Below the pieces are notes generated by a model that saw only the letters and a program-made list of their open reading frames with translations, did not search any database and was not told where the DNA came from. A DNA stretch of 6,409 nucleotides from Alphaproteobacteria bacterium (lineage in GTDB: Bacteria > Pseudomonadota > Alphaproteobacteria > Sphingomonadales > Sphingomonadaceae), in contig JAGWVG010000105.1 of assembly GCA_018970965.1 (NCBI GenBank), positions 1 to 6,409 on the forward strand. Reading direction: 5' to 3'. This document shows positions 1 to 5,257 of the stretch, in pieces (positions within the stretch are counted from its first letter, which is position 1; every line of letters begins with the position of its first letter). The translations under genes were made by a program, and so were the position numbers.

Positions 1-279
1 AGCCGATGCAGAATACCCCCGGTACATAAGGCTGGGCTGGTGGCGATTGCCCTGCGCATCAGACAGCGACATGCCCGCCACTTGGGTCGACACCGCACGC
101 AACACATCTGGGCCAGATGCAAGAGCGAGTTTTGCCGCGTCTAACTCAACGGCATCATCTTTATCTGCAGCCCCGCCCGGCGCGGTCACAATGATTGGCT
201 GTTCTGGTACTGGCGCTACAGCCTGTGCCGCTTGCGCGTTTATGCTGAGGAAAAGACATGTCGCTGCAAGACGTTTCAT
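1..279 (-). CDS. TonB-dependent outer-membrane receptor, N-terminal part (runs off left edge)
   Basis: The minus strand is open from an ATG at 279-277 to the window edge (93 codons), so only the N-terminus is present. It starts with a typical signal peptide: Lys-Arg at 2-3, a short hydrophobic stretch, and a likely signal peptidase I cut after AQA at about residue 20. A TonB-box-like segment (QPIIVTAPG, about 28-36) follows, then the start of a plug domain: LRAV near 60, a form of the usual VPGVSLSD motif at about 67-74, then QGN and QPSLMYRGYSASA to the edge. In the family, such proteins are outer-membrane barrels that import iron chelates, vitamin B12, sugars or other solutes using TonB energy. 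The substrate cannot be told from this fragment. A strong GAGGGG site six bases before the ATG supports the start. The gene lies 10 bases after the J-domain gene and is probably co-transcribed with it. The family call is firm; a diverged plug sequence (STQVAGMS) is the only oddity. Confidence 0.85.
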   Translation of the reverse strand, partial: MKRLAATCLFLSINAQAAQAVAPVPEQPIIVTAPGGAADKDDAVELDAAKLALASGPDVLRAVSTQVAGMSLSDAQGNRHQPSLMYRGYSASA

Positions 280-285
280 CGCCGG

Positions 286-291
286 CCCCTC
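286..291 (-). promoter_or_regulatory. Ribosome binding site of the TonB-dependent receptor gene
   Basis: GAGGGG on the minus strand lies six bases before the receptor ATG. It overlaps the TGA stop of the J-domain gene (292-290). This fixes the receptor start and suggests that ribosomes finishing the J gene feed the receptor gene. Confidence 0.65.
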
Positions 292-904
292 AACAAAAAG
301 CCGGGGCGCTGCGCAAATGCTGATACGCCTCGACAACACCCTGTAGTTTTTTCTCAAAACCACGGTCGCCGCCATTGCGGTCGGGATGATAGCGCCGGAC
401 AAGCTCAGAATACCGCGCCCGGAGGGCCTTGCGATCTGCGTCCAGTGGAAGACCCAAAGTCTCTAACGCGCGGCGATCTTCTGGAGAAAGTGGTTTGCCA
501 TCGGCGCGTGCGCGGGGCATCGCGGCATCCATCCGCCCCTTAAAGCGGGCCGATATCGCATCCAATGGATCATGAAAATCGGCCCAGCGGGGTGGGCTAT
601 CGACACCCGCTGTGGGGCGGAACGCCCGGCTTTCTTGTTCCCACCCACTCATCGGCATTTGTGCGCGCTCAATTTCTTCGCGGCTCATGCCATCGAAGAA
701 ATTATAGCCCGCATTAAACGCACGCACATGGTTTAAGCATAGCCATTGCCATTGGCCCGGGCCATCTGGGCCGGGCGCTGGGCCCGATGGATCTGGCGCG
801 CGAAACTCTCCCGCCTCAGAGCAGCCTGGCCGATTGCACGGGCGATATTCTCCTGCCACCCGGCCATGAAATCTGCTCTGCCGTGGCGGAGCATTGCTGC
901 TCAT
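290..904 (-). CDS. J-domain (DnaJ-like) protein with N-terminal Cys/His cluster
   Basis: This 204-residue protein has its J domain at the C-terminus, not the N-terminus as in DnaJ. The domain runs from about residue 145 to the end: helix II (LRARYSELVRRY), the invariant HPD at 173-175, then DRNGGDR and helix III. HPD is the motif by which J proteins stimulate Hsp70 (DnaK) ATPase. The N-terminal part has C23, C28, C56 and H59 (CNRPGC, then CLNH), a possible zinc site, separated by a Gly/Pro-rich stretch. The segment AFNAGYNFFDGMSREEI follows. There is no Gly/Phe region or DnaJ CxxCxGxG zinc finger, so this is a specialised co-chaperone and not DnaJ. I chose the ATG at 904-902 because it overlaps the upstream gene's stop as ATGA; a TTG at 916 would add four residues. 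In many alphaproteobacteria a similar gene stands between bolA and cobS/cobT; bolA is close here, cobS is not. Client unknown. Confidence 0.88.
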   Translation of the reverse strand: MSSNAPPRQSRFHGRVAGEYRPCNRPGCSEAGEFRAPDPSGPAPGPDGPGQWQWLCLNHVRAFNAGYNFFDGMSREEIERAQMPMSGWEQESRAFRPTAGVDSPPRWADFHDPLDAISARFKGRMDAAMPRARADGKPLSPEDRRALETLGLPLDADRKALRARYSELVRRYHPDRNGGDRGFEKKLQGVVEAYQHLRSAPAFC

Positions 905-1407
905 TGCGGCGACCAATGAAAATGAAATTGATGGCCAAGCGGCGCAGGCGCCCAGTCATCGCGCAAGTCGCGGACACGACGGAGAATCTGCTCCACTGCC
1001 GTTGCATCCATAGCTGGCACCGGCACCAAAGAGGCGCCACATCCTGACTCGGCAAGGTGAAGCGTGCCTTCCACATCCGTTCCGCCTGACCAAAGTGCGG
1101 CTTCTACCGATTCCACAATCCGTTCTGCCTGCACCAACATGACGATCGAGCCATCAGGCACTTCGGCCCGCTTGGCGCTGGCATGGCCTGCCGCCTTGGC
1201 AATTTCCTGCACCTCATCCGGATTGATGCCACTGGCAATCATGCCCCAAAACCCACGCTTCAGCCCCAACGCTTCCTCAACAATGAAATGCACCGCATCA
1301 TGCGGCACCGGCCCCTTTTTCGGAAAGCGCGTTTCAGCGCGGCTGCCATCCGCGCGGACAATCAGGATGTGATCGTCAGTCAGGTCTTTGGTAATTGTTA
1401 CATCCAT
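901..1407 (-). CDS. Conserved-looking hypothetical protein, 168 residues
   Basis: I do not recognise a named family. The protein is soluble, with no signal peptide or membrane segment. It begins with an apparent beta hairpin (ILIVRADGSRAETRFPKKG, about 14-32), then PHDAVHFIVEEALGLKRGFWG (35-55), which looks like a conserved helix-turn motif; similar text occurs in unannotated proteobacterial proteins as far as I recall. A middle region (about 62-105) is predicted helical, with HASAKRAEVPDG suggesting a loop. C123 is the only cysteine, and the tail ends in a His-rich HQFHFHW (159-165). The ATG at 1407-1405 is preceded by a GGGGAA at a short three-base spacing. Its TGA overlaps the ATG of the J-domain gene (ATGA at 904-901), so translation is probably coupled and the two may act together. 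It diverges from bolA across 38 bases. The reading frame is well supported by codon pattern and context; the function is unknown. Confidence 0.75.
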   Translation of the reverse strand: MDVTITKDLTDDHILIVRADGSRAETRFPKKGPVPHDAVHFIVEEALGLKRGFWGMIASGINPDEVQEIAKAAGHASAKRAEVPDGSIVMLVQAERIVESVEAALWSGGTDVEGTLHLAESGCGASLVPVPAMDATAVEQILRRVRDLRDDWAPAPLGHQFHFHWSPQ

Positions 1408-1445
1408 TGCTTCCCCATGGCGCGAGACTTGCTAGAAGAAAAGCC
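1408..1445. promoter_or_regulatory. 38-base divergent intergenic region between the unknown gene and bolA
   Basis: This gap must hold the translation starts and much of the control for two oppositely directed units. Weak purine-rich sites are seen for both genes: GGGGAA on the minus strand (1416-1411) and AGAAGAAAAG on the plus strand (1434-1443). No convincing -35/-10 pair fits inside. The promoters therefore probably extend into the first codons of the opposite genes and overlap each other. Confidence 0.45.
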
Positions 1446-1721
1446 ATGACCAACCGCCCCATCGAATCCGAGATCACGCAGCGCCTGACAACCGCCTTTG
1501 CGCCGACGCATCTGAGTGTCAGCAATGACAGCGCCAAACATCATGGCCATTTGGGCGATGATGGGTCAGGCGAAAGCCATTTTTCGGTCGAAATCGAATC
1601 GCAAGCCTTTGCCGGTGTCAGCCGGTTGGAACGGCAGCGGATGGTAAACCGAGCGTTGGGCGATTTGCCCGGCCAGCGCGTTCATGCGCTTGCCATTCGC
1701 GCCCGAGCGCCCGGCGAATAA
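1446..1721 (+). CDS. bolA: BolA family protein
   Basis: This is a full-length 91-residue BolA-like protein, the usual size. Family hallmarks in order: an N-terminal helix (ESEITQRLTTAF), the beta strand HLSVSNDSAKHHGH (about 22-35), GESHFSVEI (42-50), the helix F..VSRLERQRMVNRAL (55-71), and the strand VHALAIRARAPGE at the end, with the conserved His of the HAL motif at 80. In the family, BolA proteins pair with monothiol glutaredoxins through a shared [2Fe-2S] cluster and work in iron-sulfur and iron homeostasis; E. coli BolA also affects cell shape and stress genes. Which branch this one belongs to is not settled by sequence alone. I use the ATG at 1446; an upstream in-frame ATG at 1395 would add 17 residues inside the opposite gene and is unlikely. 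It is first in a probable three-gene operon with pirin and the hydrolase. Confidence 0.92.
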   Translation: MTNRPIESEITQRLTTAFAPTHLSVSNDSAKHHGHLGDDGSGESHFSVEIESQAFAGVSRLERQRMVNRALGDLPGQRVHALAIRARAPGE

Positions 1722-1725
1722 GGAG
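1721..1725 (+). promoter_or_regulatory. Ribosome binding site of the pirin gene
   Basis: AGGAG starts on the last base of the bolA TAA stop and lies eight bases before the ATG at 1734. It is the canonical anti-16S sequence and fixes the pirin start. Confidence 0.7.
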
Positions 1726-1733
1726 AGCAAGGG

Positions 1734-2630
1734 ATGAAACACCCCGTTGAAGGCAGCCTGATTCCTGTCACGCATGATCTGGGGGCGTTTAAAGTCCGCC
1801 GTGTTCTGCCAGCGCGCGGCCTTACAATGGTGGGGCCCTTTTGCTTTGTCGATCAATTTGGCCCGGGCCATTTTGACATTGGACAAGGCATGGATGTGCG
1901 GCCGCACCCGCATATTGGCCTGTCGACTGTAACCTATTTGTTTGAAGGCGCGATTGACCATCGCGATTCGCTGGGCAGCTTTGCAACCATCCACCCCGGT
2001 GCGGTCAATTTGATGACCGCGGGCAAAGGCATCGTCCATTCTGAACGATCCCCGCAATCCGAACGCGATGCGGGCGGGCCAATGTATGGCATGCAGACAT
2101 GGCTGGCATTGCCCGATGGCCAAGAAGAGATTGATCCCGCCTTTGAACAAGTGGCGGCAGACCAACTCCCGATCCTTTCCGCCCCTGGCGTTTCTGCGCG
2201 CGTCATTATGGGGAGCCTCTGGGGGCAAACAGCACCAACCACGTGCCATGTGCCAACCATCTATGCCGATATTATGCTCGAGGCAGGCGGCGCAGTGCCC
2301 ATTGATGCCGAAGCCGATGAGCGCGCACTGATGCTGGTGGGGGGTGCTGCCGATATTGCAGGTGAGGCGATGGAGCCGTTTACGCTTTATGTGTTGCGGC
2401 CCGGCATGGTCGCGCAGCTCAGCTCAACCAGTGGCGGGCGGATTATGCTGATGGGCGGGCAAGACTTTCCAACAGCACGGCGCGTCTGGTGGAATTTTGT
2501 CTCCTCGCGGCAAGACCGGATCGATCAGGCCGTTATGGATTGGACCGAAGGGCGCTTCCCGCAGGTGGAAAATGATCCAGAATTTATCCCCCTGCCTGAA
2601 ACCCCACTGACCAATAGCGACCCGATTTAA
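1734..2630 (+). CDS. Pirin family protein (two-cupin fold)
   Basis: This 298-residue protein matches the full pirin length. The N-terminal cupin carries the iron-binding set of the family: H58 and H60 in RPHPHIGLSTVTYLFEG, and H102 and E104 in GKGIVHSER. All four ligands are present, so metal binding is likely. MYGMQTWLALP (117-127) closes the first half. The second cupin (about 175-245) ends in the characteristic FPTARRVWWNFVSS (245-258) followed by RIDQAV..W..GRFP. Family members include quercetin 2,3-dioxygenases (E. coli YhhW), regulators of pyruvate metabolism (Serratia) and the human NF-kB cofactor pirin. The role here is unknown; a redox-sensing or small dioxygenase function is possible. 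The gene follows bolA by 12 bases and is immediately followed by the hydrolase gene. It is cytoplasmic, with no signal peptide. Confidence 0.93.
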   Translation: MKHPVEGSLIPVTHDLGAFKVRRVLPARGLTMVGPFCFVDQFGPGHFDIGQGMDVRPHPHIGLSTVTYLFEGAIDHRDSLGSFATIHPGAVNLMTAGKGIVHSERSPQSERDAGGPMYGMQTWLALPDGQEEIDPAFEQVAADQLPILSAPGVSARVIMGSLWGQTAPTTCHVPTIYADIMLEAGGAVPIDAEADERALMLVGGAADIAGEAMEPFTLYVLRPGMVAQLSSTSGGRIMLMGGQDFPTARRVWWNFVSSRQDRIDQAVMDWTEGRFPQVENDPEFIPLPETPLTNSDPI

Positions 2631-3512
2631 ATGGCAACGCCGCAGCGCCTGCGCCTATCGACCGGCGTGGAATTAGATGTCTGGACCGCGGGGGACGCGG
2701 CACAGCCGCCCATCCTCTTCCTTCATGGCTTTCCCGAATCGCACCGAACATGGCGACACCAAATGGCGGGGCTGGCGGACCGCTTTTATTGCATCGCGCC
2801 GGACCAGCGCGGTTATGCGCGGTCCGACAAGCCGGCTGATGTCGCCGCGTATCGCGTGCCTGTGCTTGTTGCTGATGTGCTGGCGCTTGCGGATGCACTG
2901 GGCATCGCGCAGTTCACTTTGGTTGGGCATGATTGGGGTGGGGCCGTTGCATGGGCGACAGCGCTTAAACATCCTGATCGCGTGACGCGGCTCATCCAAT
3001 GCAATGCGGCGCACCCTTATGTTTTTCAACAAACGCTTGTCTTTAACGCCGCGCAGCGCGCCGCATCACAATATATCACCGAGTTTCGAGATCGGGATAT
3101 CGAAGGCGAAGTGGCCGAGAAGGGCGTGGAATGGTTCTTCGAGGATCGATTTGCCAAAATCAGCGGCGGTGCGATCAGCGCTATAGATCGCGCGGCTTAT
3201 ATCGATGAATGGAGCCAGCCCGGCGCACTGACTGGCATGCTCAACTGGTATCGCGCCTCGCCAATGCAGGTGCCTGCCCTAGACGCACCTGCCATCAGCA
3301 CCCCGTTTCTCGACGCGCCCTTCCCCAAGCTGGCTATGCCTGTACTGGTGATTTGGGGCTTGAACGATGAGGCGCTTTTGCCGTGCCAACTCGACGGGCT
3401 GGACACGCATATTCCGAATTTGACCATTATTCGCGTCGCGGATGCAGGCCATTTCATCCCTTGGGAACAGCCTCAAGCCGTCACGCAAGCCATGCGCGAT
3501 TGGCTGGCTTAA
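2631..3512 (+). CDS. Alpha/beta hydrolase, epoxide hydrolase-like
   Basis: This 293-residue protein has the full alpha/beta-hydrolase order: oxyanion-hole motif HGFPES (32-37), PDQRGYARSDKP (57-68), nucleophile elbow GHDWGG (99-104) with D101 as nucleophile, a cap domain (about 130-225), acid D246 in IWGLNDEAL, and catalytic H274 in DAGHFIPWEQP. An Asp nucleophile in GHDWGG occurs in epoxide hydrolases and haloalkane dehalogenases. The cap tyrosines favour epoxide hydrolase: Y207 in LNWYRAS matches the lid motif of soluble epoxide hydrolases, and Y148 in SQYITEF may be the second. Fluoroacetate dehalogenase is less likely because its GHDRG arginine is a Trp here. The probable reaction is opening of an epoxide to a diol, in the cytoplasm; substrate unknown. 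The ATG follows the pirin TAA directly (TAAATG) and has no clear ribosome site, so translation probably depends on reinitiation. Confidence 0.88.
   Translation: MATPQRLRLSTGVELDVWTAGDAAQPPILFLHGFPESHRTWRHQMAGLADRFYCIAPDQRGYARSDKPADVAAYRVPVLVADVLALADALGIAQFTLVGHDWGGAVAWATALKHPDRVTRLIQCNAAHPYVFQQTLVFNAAQRAASQYITEFRDRDIEGEVAEKGVEWFFEDRFAKISGGAISAIDRAAYIDEWSQPGALTGMLNWYRASPMQVPALDAPAISTPFLDAPFPKLAMPVLVIWGLNDEALLPCQLDGLDTHIPNLTIIRVADAGHFIPWEQPQAVTQAMRDWLA
3509..3512. other. Shared stop codons of convergent genes (TTAA)
   Basis: The hydrolase TAA (3510-3512) and the DUF2332 TAA (read 3511-3509 on the minus strand) both lie in one TTAA palindrome, so the coding regions overlap by four bases. There is no room for an intergenic terminator, and neither side shows a GC-rich hairpin with a T run. 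The two transcripts may overlap at their 3' ends. Confidence 0.8.
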
Positions 3513-4552
3513 ACTGCGCCCGCCACCCAAGTGAGCATCGCACCATGTGGATGAACATGGGCAAGCGTTTCCGTTACGCCTGTGCCCGGCCAACAGCGCA
3601 AACGCAGTTCTGCCAGTGGGGCACCTTGCGTTTGAAACTCTAAGCTGAGCCACGCCAGGGGTCGTGCAGGTGTCGCCCGCGCACCGGCGGCTTCCATCAT
3701 ATCGCGCACCGCCATGCGCTGTTCTTCGGTAAAATATTGCAGCGCGATTGAATGAAAGATCACCCGTGTGCGCCCTTCGGCCTGTTGTTCCGCCAGAAAA
3801 GGCTCCAACAAATCCATCGCATCGCCTTTGATAAGGGGGGGCGGTGATTTTTGCGCCATTGCAATCGCGGTTTGGGTGCGCGTCATCCGCTCACGCTGAT
3901 CAGGCCAAATATAGGCCATAAGCCGCTGTGCAATTTCTGCATCGCTGACGTCGAGCGGGTTCAGATCAATCCCGAGTCGGTCTGTCACGATCACATCCGA
4001 CACATCCGGATCAGTCCCCATCCAGTCGGGCATGAGTTGCAGAGGCGATCGCAAATCCCCCGCAACAACGCCGCCCAAACGATAGCCAAAATGATCCATA
4101 TTGAGGTTCAGCCCGGCGCTGGCACCAATTTCAATCCATTCCATCCGCGGGCCAAAGCGGCGGGCAATGCGCATCATGCCCGGCCATAAGGCCGCTGCAC
4201 GACCCACCTCATTGGTCTGGGGCGGGCTATCAAGCCACGGTAAAATCCAATCATCCCAATCTTTTAGAACGCGCTTCAGAATCCGCGGCAAATCGCCCTT
4301 TTGCTGCGTGTAAAAGCGCGTCAAATCTGCATCCTGCCCGCTGCGCGCCAAGGCATGAAGCGCCCCTGTGAGACGTAAGGTCAGCGCATCTGCAATTGGA
4401 TCGCCCGGCCAACTGAGCAGAGCCGCGCCACTATGGGTCGAAGCATCAATCACTTCTCCCAAGGCCACCAACAGCTCTGCCGTCATGGGGGAACCGGAGG
4501 CCCGGCACATCTCTGCCTGTTGGCGGAACGCAGCACGAATATGATCAGTCAT
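3509..4552 (-). CDS. DUF2332 family protein, possible methyltransferase-like fold
   Basis: This 347-residue protein matches the DUF2332 family in length and motifs, as far as I can judge by eye. Motifs in order: LLVALGEVIDASTHSGAALLSWPGDP around 27-52 (a helical N-terminal domain), LTGALHALARSG (61-72), PQTNEVGRAAAL (111-122), EIGASAGLNLNMDHF (141-155), DLNPLDVSDAE (196-206), RLMAYIWPDQ..R (210-221) and RVIFHSIALQYF (263-274). The EIGASAGLNLN stretch resembles the SAM-binding glycine loop of Rossmann methyltransferases (E-x-G-x-S-x-G), and HSIALQYF sits where motif IV/V would fall. No activity is known to me, so methyl transfer is inference. The start at 4552 has only a weak, distant GAGGG upstream. 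It converges on the hydrolase and diverges from hisG; this pairing with hisG recurs in sphingomonads as I recall, but need not mean a role in histidine synthesis. Cytoplasmic. Confidence 0.8.
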   Translation of the reverse strand: MTDHIRAAFRQQAEMCRASGSPMTAELLVALGEVIDASTHSGAALLSWPGDPIADALTLRLTGALHALARSGQDADLTRFYTQQKGDLPRILKRVLKDWDDWILPWLDSPPQTNEVGRAAALWPGMMRIARRFGPRMEWIEIGASAGLNLNMDHFGYRLGGVVAGDLRSPLQLMPDWMGTDPDVSDVIVTDRLGIDLNPLDVSDAEIAQRLMAYIWPDQRERMTRTQTAIAMAQKSPPPLIKGDAMDLLEPFLAEQQAEGRTRVIFHSIALQYFTEEQRMAVRDMMEAAGARATPARPLAWLSLEFQTQGAPLAELRLRCWPGTGVTETLAHVHPHGAMLTWVAGAV

Positions 4553-4600
4553 GCGGACTAGCTTGCCCTCAATGCCCCACCCAAGTAAAGGCCGCGCATC
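4540..4600 (+). promoter_or_regulatory. Tentative hisG promoter and 48-base divergent leader
   Basis: The gap between the DUF2332 start (4552) and the hisG ATG (4601) is 48 bases. TATGAT at 4540-4545, inside the first codons of DUF2332, is a fair -10 hexamer for hisG. No good -35 stands 16-18 bases upstream, so the call is weak. AAAGG at 4587-4591 is a modest ribosome site. No histidine-rich leader peptide or attenuator hairpin is seen, so the enterobacterial type of his attenuation is absent here. Confidence 0.25.
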
Positions 4601-5257
4601 ATGCCGCAGCCAATCATCTTTGCCGTTCCCAAGGGCCGCATCCTTGAGGAAGCCCTGCCTTTGCTGGAGCGAGCGGGCATTTTGCCTGAGCCTGCCTTTG
4701 GCGATGAGAAGAGCCGCGCGCTGAAATTTTCAACCAATAAAGATGATATCAGCCTGATCCGCGTGCGCGCTTTTGATGTGGCGACCTTTGTGGCGCATGG
4801 CGCGGCGCAGATTGGCATTGTCGGCTCTGACGTGATTGATGAGTTTGATTACTCAGAACTTTACGCACCCGTAGACCTAAATATTGGCCATTGCCGCATC
4901 TCGATTGCTGAGCCAGCCGAAATGGCTGAAACCGATGATCCCCGCGCCTGGAGCCATGTGCGCGTTGCGACCAAATATCCCAATTTGACGCGGAAGCATT
5001 TTGCCAAGCGCGGTGTGCAGGCAGAATGTGTGAAACTGAACGGCGCGATGGAAATTGCGCCCGCGCTTGGCCTTTCCAGCCGGATTGTGGACCTTGTGTC
5101 TTCGGGCAAGACACTGAAAGAAAATGGCTTGGTCGAAGTTGAAGTGTTGGCCGATGTCTCGGCTCGGCTGATCGTCAATCGCGCGGCCTTTAAAACCAAT
5201 GCTGCAGTGGGCGCTCTTGTTGCAGCGTTCCGGGAGGCTGTCGGTGCAGCGGCTTAA
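4601..5257 (+). CDS. hisG: ATP phosphoribosyltransferase, short form (HisG-S)
   Basis: HisG joins ATP to PRPP to make phosphoribosyl-ATP, the first and committed step of histidine synthesis, in the cytoplasm. The 218-residue protein shows the family motifs: AVPKGRI (8-14), [24 protein letters not shown] in the 54-77 region, ATKYPNLT (123-130), [19 protein letters not shown] (146-164) and the PRPP-binding SSGKTL (167-172). Its length is that of the short form, which lacks the C-terminal regulatory domain of the roughly 300-residue long form. In known systems the short form needs HisZ, a histidyl-tRNA-synthetase-like subunit, for activity and histidine feedback. HisZ is not in this window and must be encoded elsewhere. 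It is not a truncation: the end is clean and is overlapped by hisD. The ATG at 4601 has a weak AAAGG site nine bases upstream. Confidence 0.96.
   Translation: MPQPIIFAVPKGRILEEALPLLERAGILPEPAFGDEKSRALKFSTNKDDISLIRVRAFDVATFVAHGAAQIGIVGSDVIDEFDYSELYAPVDLNIGHCRISIAEPAEMAETDDPRAWSHVRVATKYPNLTRKHFAKRGVQAECVKLNGAMEIAPALGLSSRIVDLVSSGKTLKENGLVEVEVLADVSARLIVNRAAFKTNAAVGALVAAFREAVGAAA
5232..5237 (+). promoter_or_regulatory. Ribosome binding site of hisD, inside the 3' end of hisG
   Basis: GGGAGG lies six bases before the GTG at 5244. It decides the hisD start, because there is no suitable ATG nearby and the protein aligns with the family from this codon. Confidence 0.75.

Noticed and set aside
47..346. 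99-codon plus-strand frame at the left end
   Set aside because: The opposite strand encodes a signal peptide and TonB plug start with a good ribosome site; the plus frame has no recognisable features.
754..763. Perfect 10-base palindrome GGCCCGGGCC and nearby GGGCC repeats
   Set aside because: It lies within the Gly/Pro-rich linker of the J-domain gene and is explained by repeated Gly and Pro codons; no site function is evident.
1407..1435. Possible -35/-10 pair for bolA (TTGCTT, 17 bases, TGCTAG)
   Set aside because: The -10 match is poor and the hexamers are common by chance; not enough to call a promoter.
1566..2249. 227-codon open frame on the minus strand opposite bolA and pirin
   Set aside because: It is antisense to two clearly recognised genes and shows no family features. 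Long antisense frames are expected in GC-rich coding DNA.
3500..3530. Imperfect inverted repeat (TTGGCTGG / CCACCCAA) around the convergent stops
   Set aside because: It has one mismatch, a 15-base loop and no T run, so it is too weak to call a terminator.
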